Origin: Torymus aiolomorphi
Taxonomy: Eukaryota; Arthropoda; Insecta; Hymenoptera; Torymidae
DNA: 64,000 nucleotides
Assembly (NCBI GenBank): GCA_036365515.1
Contig: CM070873.1
Location: 261,365,575-261,429,574 of the forward strand
Direction of reading: 5' to 3'
Positions 9,546 to 19,351 of the stretch are shown piece by piece; position 1 is the first letter of the stretch, and every line of letters starts with the position of its first letter. The notes beneath the pieces are model-generated. The model was given only the letters and a program-made list of their open reading frames with translations, had not been told where the DNA came from and made no database searches. The position numbers and the translations under genes were made by a program.

Positions 9546-10028
9546 ATAATTTTCAAGTAATTTGTCACAAAGACGTTATCTCTCATAATGTAGGCCAAGC
9601 GAAAAGCTCCAAAACCTATTTCATTCATCGTAAAGGATTTTCAATGTTTTATATTTGCAACATGACCAGTCGGGTGAAGGCTTTTCTTGAGACAAAGTTT
9701 ATATTCTTTGTATAAATGGTTTATAGTTATGATTTGAAAAGTATCAAACATAAAAATTTTCTAATTTTAATTATTTTAAAAAACAAATTATTTCACAATG
9801 CCATTTCACAATAAATTTTTATATTTTCTCACTTTTCAAATCATAACTATAAACCATTATATGAAGAATATAAACTTTGTCTCAAGAAAAATCTTCACCC
9901 GACTGGTCATGTTGCATAAATAAAACATTGAAAATCTTTTACGATGAGTGAAATAGGTTTTGGATCTTTTCGCTTAACTTATATTATGAGAGATAATGTC
10001 TTTGTCACAAATTACTTGAAAATAATTC
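9546..10028. mobile_element. Foldback element with ~195-bp inverted arms
   Basis: The left arm (about 9546-9745) and right arm (about 9829-10028) are near reverse complements, for example CAAGTAATTTGTCACAAAGA near 9553 against its complement near 10000, and GACCAGTCGGGTGAAG near 9663 against its complement near 9898. An AT-rich spacer of about 85 bp lies between. No ORF is present. Confidence 0.75.
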
Positions 10029-10299
10029 TAAATATTTTCTTCTTTTATAAATGGGTTATTTGATGTAAAATCAAAAACTGTTATATTCCTCTAACTTGTT
10101 AGCCTTACTGTTTGAGGTAAATATATATAATACACTATTCAAGAATGGAAGCAATGTCGTTTACTAAACTCATCTTACAGTCTCCTTATATTTAATTTAT
10201 AGTTCTGGTTCAGAAAGTTGTACTTGAATAAAATATTTCAAGTAAGTCATTTGTTAAATGGTAAAAGCTTTACCAGATATGAGAAAAAGTAAAATTAAC

Positions 10300-10727
10300 A
10301 AGATGTTAGAACAGAATGAGTTTATTTAAGCATGCGGGAAAACTATTTTATTTATGGGTGCCAAAAAAAGGTAGCCACCTATTGGTAAAAGAGTAAAACT
10401 ATAATTGTGGATGGAAATTTTATTTAGATTGTTTGGCATATTATGGGTCTTATGCCTTATAAATATTAGAGAGACTTGTTTTGCTCGTAGTTAGTTTACT
10501 TATGCAATGAATTTATCCGTCTGTAGACGAGCTAAAACTTCTCAAATGAGCGAGTCGATCCACTTTTTCCATATCGAAAGAGTCTCTGTTGTATCTAAAT
10601 AAAATTTCTATCATTATAGTTTTACTCCTTTACCACTAGGTGGCTACCTTTTTTCGGCACCCCTAAATAAAATTGTTTTCCAGTGTGCTTAAATTAACTC
10701 ATTCTGTCGTAACATCTTGGCGACGAT
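10300..10727. mobile_element. Foldback element with ~125-bp inverted arms
   Basis: The arms at about 10300-10430 and 10595-10727 are imperfect reverse complements; for example AAGGTAGCCACCTA at about 10369 matches TAGGTGGCTACCTT at about 10639. They share AACAGAATGAG or ATTCTG outer ends and TTTTACTC inner segments. The spacer is about 165 bp. No coding sequence was seen. Confidence 0.7.
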
Positions 10728-10764
10728 CTTTGCTTGTGATATAGATTAAATGTGTGTGAATGAA

Positions 10765-11917
10765 GAAAAACAAATCCAAATCTGTTAGCGAAAATACTTT
10801 TATGTACTCATATTGATAAATAACATTGTATTATGCTTGTAAATTTTAATAATAAAATTACTCTTAATACTATTAATAAGCGGTATTAGGAATCTTGAAT
10901 CAATGTACTGACAGTTCCTGGTTTGTCACTGGCTTTGAACATATGTCAAAAGCACTGCAACGCCGTTCATGAATTATAGTGTTCTCGCAATCGCAGGTTT
11001 ATTGCGCTTTCGGATATATCCGATAAAAAAGCAACGGCTCCGAGCTGCAGACGCGCGCTGCGCAGCCTTCCATGCGTTTGACGCAGCGGTGACGACCCGA
11101 GGTTATCTAGGCGAATGTACTCGATAGACGGCGATTTGTTTGGCTCTTCGGCCTAATGCCCGACGAGCCTGCCAAAGAGTACGCAGAAATAGTGTCCGAG
11201 CGTTACGATGCTCAGATGAATGCGCCTCGCATGACACGAAGATCCAATACTGGAGTCACTGTAGCCTTTAAAAATCACGAGCTCGTGCCTGTACGTTTGT
11301 CATCACTAAATCGAAAATCCCCTGTCTCGCGCAAGCGCTAAGGCAAGCTACGAAACAGGGGATTTTCGATTTTGTGATGACAAACGTACCGGCACGAGCT
11401 CGTGATTTTTAAAGGCTATAGTGACTCCAGTATTGGATCTTCTTGTCCTCCGAGGCGCATTCACCTGAGCATCGTAACGCTCGGACACTATTTCTGCGTA
11501 CTCTTTCGCAGGCTCGTCGGGCATCAGGTCGAGGAGTCAAATGAACCGCCGTCTATCGAGTACATTCGCCTAGACAACCTCGGGTCTTCACCGCTGCGTC
11601 AAACGCATGGAAGGCTGCGCAGCGCGTCTGCAGCTCGAAACCGTTGCTCTTTTATCGGATATATCCGAAAGCGTAATAAACCTGCGATTGCGAGAACACT
11701 ATAATTCATGAACGGCGTTGCAGTGCTTTTGATATATGTTCAAAGCCAGTGACAAACTAGGAACTGTCAGTTCATTGATTCAAGATTCCTAGTACCGCTT
11801 ATTAATAGTATTAAGAGTAATTTTATTATGATAATTAAAATTTACAAGTATGATACAACGTTATTTATCAATAAGCATACGTAAAAGTATTTTCGCTAAC
11901 AGATTTGAATTTTTTTC
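10765..11917. repeat. ~1.15-kb long hairpin: two ~560-bp inverted arms around a 29-bp loop
   Basis: The left arm (10765-11325) and right arm (11355-11917) are near-identical in reverse complement, from AAATCTGTTAGCGAAAAT at the outer edge to ATCGAAAATCCCCTGT at the centre. The loop is 11326-11354. The arms differ by scattered substitutions and small indels. The inner half is GC-rich and could come from an old coding region: short frames opposite each other give matching peptides. The outer part is AT-rich. A transcript through it would fold into a long double-stranded RNA. It may be a foldback transposon or an inverted duplication. Confidence 0.88.
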
Positions 11918-12304
11918 TCGAGTAAAATGTCGTCAGTTGTCATTTTTGGTCCAGCAGGGGCGGTGCAAACTGACTTTTCTTCGCCTGGGAAAAGCCAAAC
12001 TGTCTTTTTTTTCGCGGTATATCGGTTTGTCAGCTCTTCTTAGCCTTAGGCGCAATTTTGGCTTTTCTTTGCGCGAAACTAAGGAGTTGGCTTTTTTTCG
12101 TATCGCGCGAAGAAATATCTCTACAAATCATGAGCCAATTCTTTTACCTAAAGACCTAAGATTAAACCAATTTTTTTCTAGATGTGCGACAAAGAAAATG
12201 ACTTTGTAAAATACATAAATTTTAAATATCAAATATCTCAAAAAGTAATCAAACGATCATTTTAAAAAGTCACACACATATAATTTATATCCCAAACAAA
12301 AATT
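11918..12304. other. AT-rich stretch without recognisable gene
   Basis: Open frames here, including one of 119 codons starting at 11850, show no domain I recognise and begin inside the hairpin arm. No RNA gene was seen. Confidence 0.6.
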
Positions 12305-12812
12305 TTGAAAAAATTTTAACATCGAATTTCAGAGATACTGAAATTAATGGACTAATCATTTTACCAACCACAGAACTCAGTCGAAAGCTATCAAAAATCT
12401 ACCCCTTAAAATAATTTCAAAGCGAGTTATCGTGCGATATACAAATCTAATTTTTTTCGGTTTTCAATTTTTTACAAAAACTAGTCGACAGAATCTATTA
12501 AAAATTTTGCAGCTTATAGCTATTTATATTTTGCATTATTCTGATTATTTTACCATTTAGTTTGTGAGTTATAACCTTTTTTTAAAAAAACACGTTTTTG
12601 TTAAAAACAGAAGAACCGTAATAGCTAATGTAAACATTTTTTTTGGAAAATATAGATATTTTTATACTCTTTGAACTGGTATTTATCAGATTCAAATATC
12701 CCAATGCTATCATTAAAAAAACGCAAAAATCAATTTTGCAAAAATCAAAAATTCGAAATAAAACAAAAATGCATCGTCCAAAAAATGGATTTTTTCCCGC
12801 ATTTGGACAACA
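12305..12812. repeat. Diverged direct repeat, copy 1
   Basis: This copy aligns in the same orientation with 13332-13872. Shared landmarks in the same order are AATGGACTAATCATTTT, CAGAATCTATT, ATAGCTATTTATATT, AACACGTTTTTGTTAA, AGAACCGT and GCATCG. By eye they are roughly 75 percent alike. No coding capacity is evident. Confidence 0.65.
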
Positions 12813-13099
12813 AAAAAAAGCGTTGCCAATTCATTGGCCCGTAGCTTCCCTCAACCGTAATTTGTTGATTCCTTTAATTAATTTTTAATAACAAAATTTA
12901 TATTTATAATTTTTTAAAAAATTTATTGCATAATTATAATTAAATTCATTTATGAATATTAAAAATTGTTAATTTTTAAATTTATTTATTTATTATTTAT
13001 TTATATCAAATTTATATAAATTTTGAGCTGATAAATAAAGTTATCATTTCAAATATAAGTAAAATATCTATTTTATAATAAAACAAATAGCTATCACGG

Positions 13100-13331
13100 T
13101 TGTTTTGTTATTAACAAAAACGTGTTTTTTTATATTTCATAATTCATATTTTTTAAGAAAAAAAAAATGTATAGCTATCATTGTTCTTTTGTTTTTGATG
13201 ATAACTAAAGAACCGTGATAGATAGAAAATTAATTTTTTTAGAAAATGTAGGTATTTTAATTCTCTTTCGAATGCCACCCACCCCATTCAGATACATAGA
13301 GCCGTTCTCGAGAAATTATGATTTTAAAAAA
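13100..13331. repeat. Partial third copy of the same repeat family
   Basis: It shares AACAAAAACGTGTTTTT, AAGAACCGTGATAG, TTTTAGAAAATGTAGG and ATTCTCTTTCGAA with the copies on either side, in the same order as the second half of those copies. Confidence 0.5.
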
Positions 13332-13872
13332 ATGTCAAAAAATTTTTAACTTCAAATATCTCTGAAATTTATGGACCAATCATTTTGCCCAAAGAACTCG
13401 ACCGAGAACTATAAAAAATCTAGCTCTAAAAGGAATTTTGAAGCCATTAAGTCAATTTTACTCTTGTAATCGTTGGACATACAAAACTGATTTTTTTCAT
13501 TTTTCAATTTTTTACTCAAAATCTAGCCTACAGAATGTATTCAAATTTTAACAGATTATAGCTATTTATATTCTGTATTATCATGATTTTTCTCAAAAAA
13601 ATTGACCGTTAAGTTTAGGAGTTGTAAGCTTCTAAAAAAAAAACACGTTTTTGTTAATAACAAAAGAACCGTGATAGCTAGAAACTTTTTTTTTTAGAAA
13701 ATATAGGTATTTTAATTCTCTTTCGAACGCTATCCATCAGATTCGAATAACTCGATCCTGTCATTAAAAGAAATCAAAAAACAGTTTTGAGAAAATCGAA
13801 AATTTGAAAAAAAAACAAAAACGCATCGCCCCAATCAAAAAACGGATTTTTGGCCCGCCATCACGCAAAACA
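13332..13872. repeat. Diverged direct repeat, copy 2
   Basis: This is the second long copy of the unit at 12305-12812. It ends with GCATCGCC and a GGATTTTTGGCCCGCC segment that parallels GGATTTTTTCCCGCA in copy 1. Confidence 0.65.
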
Positions 13873-13930
13873 CCAAAAAAAATGAGACCTGTCCGGTCGA
13901 AATCGATCGAATAGAAGCTGAGATCCAGGT

Positions 13931-13955
13931 GCACACACACACACAACACACACGT

Positions 13956-14016
<61 letters not shown>
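13931..14016. repeat. (CA)n microsatellite, interrupted
   Basis: CA dinucleotides with short interruptions (AACA, GTACG) near the left end. Confidence 0.95.
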
Positions 14017-14020
<4 letters not shown>

Positions 14021-15678
14021 TACATCCATACAGACATTTTTCAAAAACCATCATTTATTTTGATTCCTAACACCTCGGAACACAATTATAACATGTTTTT
14101 ACAACAACTCAAAAATTTACTATCACAAAGCTTCCTCTAGGAGGAAGCAATAAATAAATGATAAACCTATAGTTTAGAAAGTTAAAAAATGTCCAAATTA
14201 TTTTTTTATGTATTGTTTAAAAATCTGCATAACTTTTATAAAAGCTAGCCCGCGTTTTATTTCTTGTACCATACTGAATACTGTTGGTATCTAGTAAAAC
14301 TTTCAAATCTTGTATCGCTACTTTTAACTGCTCATTATTTGCTGTACTTCTTGAGACGTTCTTTTCTATATAATTTGGGATAACCAAATATTTTTCTTTT
14401 TTGGCATGAGGATCGAGTTTACTATTTTTGGTATGAGCAATGAATTTTCCTTCTTTAAATTCAGTGTTAAATTTTTGTTTCTTGAAATTGTAATTGACTT
14501 TGAAACAATATCTCTATCATTTTTTGGGATAAACTGTTCATATTCGCCAAGTACTTCAATAGGCCAATTTTCCTCGTTCTCTTGAAGATTATTGCCTTCT
14601 TTAGTTTTAGAATAGTTTTCAAAATTGTTATTACCGAGCGATATGTCAAAAAAATCAAAATCTTCATCGTCACCTTCATCAAAGGGAATGTCATATAGGA
14701 CACGTAAGGTCTTACGAAGTGTAATAAATTCAAAACTTTAACTCATAGTTTTGTATGCTTCTCTTTGTTAAGCTATTCATGGTGTCCTTTTACAAAAACT
14801 CTACGTAAATATGTCCATCTCTCCCTGATATCTTTTCCTGCAAATAGAAATTATAAGAAGATGCATTTAATTATACTTCACTTTGAAAATAAAGAACTTG
14901 TAAAATATCTCAAATAGACCATGTATCGCTTTAGTTTTTAAAAATATTAATAAATTCAATTCTGAATTAACTATGTAACTTTTCAAAGAAACCATAAAAT
15001 TAAAAAGAAAAAATACCTGGCAATTTTAAATTTAAAAGGCTATAACTCAAGTTCTTTACAAAGCACTTGACTGAATTAAAGCTCAAAACATTGATTTTTT
15101 AATAGAGGAATAAAAAAAATTCTACTTAATGGTATATACAAAAATAGCAATTATTTTAAAATATTTTGTGAAAAATTAGAAAAAGTTAATGAAGACGAAA
15201 GGGATGACTGCCTTACAGAAATATTAGAATGTATTGAAGAGTTCAAAGTTTAAATTTGTATTTCAGGTTTTAAAATTTACTTGTTTTTCCAATATTGCAT
15301 TATTTAATATCTTGCTTCAAATACTTATATCTTAATGTATATCTTGCACATGTAATAAAGTAAAGACATCTGTATCTATCTATAAACATAAATCTTTATT
15401 CTGAAAATACACTTAAATGAATGTATAGGTTCGTCCGTACAAAATACAATCATAAATTATTATTTATGAATTACAATTTAGTGAATAGATTCGAACTGGT
15501 ATTATGTATACTTATAATGATATTAGCCAAATGTATTTTTCCATTACCATGAGACTTGACCTGCTGGTGAAACAAAATAATCGGCCAATATATTTCTTGT
15601 TACTGTGACTGCATTTTCATTCATTTCATTATTATTATCAATATTGCCTTCATCGTTATCTGTTTCATCATCATGATC
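14017..15678. other. AT-rich region with decayed transposon DNA
   Basis: No intact gene. The - strand between about 14475 and 14740 has a highly acidic frame (runs of Asp/Glu) interrupted by stops, and a MADF-like fragment lies just above it. On the + strand, about 15167-15253 has a short open frame ending in TAA with an acidic amphipathic helix; I could not assign it. Confidence 0.4.
14773..14837 (-). pseudogene. Possible MADF-domain fragment
   Basis: On the - strand an acceptor-like TTTGCAG is followed by a frame reading KDIRERWTYLRRVFVKG, then a stop. The RxRWxxLRxxFxK pattern resembles the third helix of MADF (Myb/SANT-like) DNA-binding domains. PIF/Harbinger transposons usually carry a second Myb/MADF-like protein, and a Harbinger transposase fragment lies 0.9 kb upstream on the same strand. 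The stretch is short, so the call is tentative. Confidence 0.35.
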
Positions 15679-15978
15679 TTAATATTGTCGCTGATTTAGA
15701 TCCATCTGTAATTCATTTGTTATTATAAAATTGTGGATGCAAATTATCGCCATTACAATAATTTCAGAATTTTCAAGCTGCCAAGCTAATGGAGATTCCA
15801 ACAGACCCCACTTCTTAGTCAATGTGCCAAATGCACATTCACTGATACGATGAGGCTGTGACAATCGATAATTGAAAGCTTTTTCCCTATTTCCATAATT
15901 GATACCTCTGGGAAAAGATCTCATCGGGTACGGCTTTAAGGGAAAACCAGCATCTCCAATGATGAAATAGAGAAGTTC
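15679..15978 (-). pseudogene. PIF/Harbinger transposase, C-terminal fragment
   Basis: A stop at 15979-15981 precedes this frame. It then reads GDAGFPLKPYPMRSFPRG, NYRLSQPHRISECAFGTL and a segment ending IICIHNF. These match the end of HARBI1-type DDE transposases: the GDxGFPL catalytic Asp block, the FNYRLSRxRxxxExxFGxL helix with the last acidic residue, and the HN-F end. The first two catalytic blocks are not present in an open frame, so this is a remnant. It could belong with the MADF-like fragment at 14773-14837. Confidence 0.75.
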
Positions 15979-15981
15979 TCA

Positions 15982-18900
15982 TACTCGTTTTCGCTGTCAT
16001 ATGAGGAAGCAAAAATCGGAATAAAATTGGCATATTTATATACGATTCATGCATTCACAAATTTAAAATGAAACTTTATAAATGCTTCTGTAAGTATTAC
16101 GGTGAACCTAAAAAATTCAGAAATATGTAAAATATTGATGTATAATTTATGATTAACACGTTTAACCCATTACAAAACGCGATATCACACTAATAAATAT
16201 TCGTTCATTCCTCTTCACCCACCCAGAATCATTTTCCCCGCAACCAGCATCCTAGACAAAGAAGTGTTACAATTTCGTATAAGCGCACTCGATTCTCTGT
16301 ACATATCACATAGCTCGCTGCTGGCAACTCGACTCGTCGCTCAGCAGCTTGGCTCTCGAAGGTGTGGTCGCTGCTCTTGCGCACGCGGCCACGCGAACCC
16401 TCTCGCGCGCGCGAATTCAATATGCATGCACGCGCGGCCGTACGAGTCTCTCTCTCTACACTCGCACACGGCCCATCGGTGGAGAAGCCAACATCACCAC
16501 CACCACCACCTCTAGGTTAGACCAAGTCTCAGCAGCAGCGGCACCGGAACGAAAGTCGCGCGGCGGCTCCGACAAAATCCTTGAAATGCCTCTCTCGCGC
16601 GCGATCCGTGGCCGACTGCTGCTCTGCAACAGGGGGGAAAGAGAAAAGAAATTACGGAGTTCGCGCGCGCGCGTGCATGCATGCTGTACGGGATAGGAAA
16701 ATAAACCACTCCCGAAGAAACGCGTGCGTGTGCTTTAGGAGCCACGCTCGCGCGTCGTATCCGTGCAATGATCTCTCTTGCTCCGCGTATTGCGCGCCTG
16801 CTGGCCGGCCGGCCGGCGCTCGTTAGATCGCGGACCGCGATATAATCGCGCACCGACTGCCACCGCCACAGCCGCCGCCACTGTGGCGCTAGGATACCTG
16901 CACCCGCGCCGTGTTAAAGGGCCGACGTGTGCGCGATAGCTACGGCTATCACTTTTTTTTCTGTTGCACGCTGGTGCGAGAGGGAGGGAGAGGGAGGTAA
17001 TGAAAAGTGCTCGTAATGAAACCGATAGTTTATGGGGTCAAGTAGAACCCGATCGCTGATTACGAGCCTGATTATAAGGGATTGTGCGAAGCCCGTCGGA
17101 ATTTGTATTATACGGTGCGGCAAGAGCGAATAAGCACGAGCGAGTAAGTGAGCGCTACTCCCGTTAGCGAAACAATTATTTCTCGCGTTATTACGTGATG
17201 GGAAATTGGTTGTAACGTGTGTAAGACTGGGGATGGAGCTGGATGGCTTTCTTTTTGGTTGGATGATCCGGTCTTGAGGATGAAAATATTTGTAGATGGT
17301 GCGGAAAGGATTTTAGGACGAGTTAACCATTTTATGAGTGGTTCAAAATGGATTGAGATTTTAGTTCCAAATTTCAATTTTATGATGTCAACAGTACGAG
17401 GGGTACTCTATTCATTTTGAAGACAGCTAAATTTAGTTTATTTCTATGAAAATTTCTATAATATCAAATTATTATATTGTAATTTTTATTTTAATTAATA
17501 CGTAGAACATATTTCGAATAGCCTACTACAAAATTTACAGAAATAATTTAATAATATTGACTTTATATCTCAAAATCATAACTTTAATATAATTATTCGG
17601 CCCTTATAGTATAAAAAATACGGTTCACAACTGTGCGTTAGAAGATTTTTAACTCATGTGTCGTTTTTCGCACGAGCGAAGTGAGTAAATAATCACCTTC
17701 CGCACCCGTGTCGAAATGTACTATTATTACTCATTTCCTAATCTTTGTTCGAATAAAAATGACCGTTTATAGTAATGGAATATTTCAGTCAACATATATA
17801 TATATAATGTATAAATAATTAAACAAATTTCCAATTTTATTAACTACATTTTATGTAATTTTTTCAACAATATGTAACAAAATATTGTTGATTTATGTAA
17901 AATTATGGTCGTTAATAACTTGGAACCTGCTCCGAAAAGGTGTTATGAGTGAGGACTCTCCTCACTCGTAACAGTACCAATAACACAAAATCGGTTGAAC
18001 ATCAAAGTTAGCTACTCACGAAAAGATCTTTTTAATGTAAATTTAAACAGTCAATATAAATAAGAACATTTTTTTAAAATATGAGATGTATTTTTTCATA
18101 GAGAATGCATAATTGCAAATTTCGTGCATTTGTATTTTTATAGATACTCTAACAGTGAATTTGAGGTCCATTTTACTTATGATATAAATTTGATTGAAAA
18201 AGACCTATCGATCGGTTCGTACGTTTTTTAAATGGATTCTAAGTTTATTTTTGAAACCTTTTTGAAGCGGATATTCTAAATTATTCCTTTTTGAAGTCCA
18301 TTCTAAGTTGGTTCCTTTTCAAGCGAACTCTAAGTTGGATCCTAGTTTTACGAAGTCAAGATATCGTGATCATCTACTTTAATATAAGATGTATATAGCA
18401 ACAAAAATGACGTATTAATGAATTATGCTTTTGCAGTCAAAAATTCTAGTGATTTATACGAAACGCAAGAATCATTAGCATTTAAAAACTTGCGATTCTA
18501 AATGAGATTATCTAAAAGTAAAAATAAACGCTATTGATCAAATAAAGGAATACACTCAAGAGAAAGACTCCCTTTGCACATAAGGTAACTCGAAGTTATG
18601 CGGTATATTTCTGCAAGCGTGTTAAGAAAAAACTGTTAGGCATCAAAATATAATACACCTTCTAAGTAAAAAAAATTGAGGACGCCATGATAGTGCTATT
18701 GACTTCATACGAAGTTAAATTGTAAAAAAAGCGTGTAAACTATGCTCATCCATCATGGTTACTTAATTTGGCTAATTTAATCTCAACAAGTTTTTTTCAT
18801 TTTTTAAGGCAAAATCGACAAAAATGTATAAACATACATTAAAAGTACAATCTATCTTCTACTGGGAAAAAAATTCCGGATAGTTCAAAAATGAAATTAA

Positions 18901-18990
18901 CCTTACTAAGAGCTGTATAAAAAAACTTACTAACTTTACGCTTAGAGTATATAGCTAATTAGACCATTTTTCGTATTAGTTGTATTGTAA
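15982..18990. other. No recognisable gene: GC-rich block then AT-rich DNA
   Basis: 16200-17100 is rich in CGCG and GGCCGGCC motifs and could be a promoter-like or CpG-dense region, but no exon with conserved sequence was found. 17400-18990 is AT-rich. The short frames have low-complexity composition and no domain signature. Confidence 0.5.
18233..18345. repeat. Degenerate tandem repeat, ~30-bp unit
   Basis: About four units of the form ATTCTAAGTT followed by a T-rich CCTTTTTGAAG segment, ending with AACTCTAAGTTGGATCC. Confidence 0.6.
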
Positions 18991-19204
18991 CACAGAAAAA
19001 AAATGATTACTTAAGGTTACCAATTGATTGATTAAAAATGTCTCATTTATTCAAGCATTAGTAAGATAAACCAACAAAATAATTACCACAACCAATTATT
19101 GGTTAGTAACTATTATTCTTATTGGTTTACCTTACTAATGTTGAATAGATGAGACATTTTCAACCAATCAGTTGCGTTACCGTAACCAATCATTTTTTTC
19201 TGTG
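18991..19204. mobile_element. Palindromic MITE, 214 bp, ends CACAGAAAA...TTTTCTGTG
   Basis: The two halves are imperfect reverse complements: ends CACAGAAAAAAAATGATTAC and its counterpart near 19180-19204, then AATGTCTCATTTATTCAA near 19038 against TTGAATAGATGAGACATT near 19141. No ORF. A clear target duplication was not identified. Confidence 0.75.
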
Positions 19205-19210
19205 AAACAA

Positions 19211-19351
19211 CCCTGGTATAAGAAATCGTCCATTTTTCTCCCATTTTCTAGCCATTTTCTAGCGATTTCGGTCAACTCGCCATTAAATGGCTAGAAAATC
19301 GGAGAAAAATCGTTTCACAAATGGGTGAAAAATGGACGATTTCCATCAGGG
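19211..19351. mobile_element. Palindromic MITE, 141 bp, ends CCCTG...CAGGG
   Basis: The left AAATCGTCCATTTTTCTCCC pairs with GGGTGAAAAATGGACGATTT on the right, and inner CCATTTTCTAGCCATTT pairs with AAATGGCTAGAAAATCGG. It starts only 7 bp after the preceding MITE. Confidence 0.75.

Noticed and set aside
11156..12209. ORFs of 61, 100 and 119 codons in or near the hairpin
   Set aside because: The first two are opposite arms of the same inverted repeat and share peptide pieces; the third begins in the arm and runs into AT-rich DNA. No family signature.
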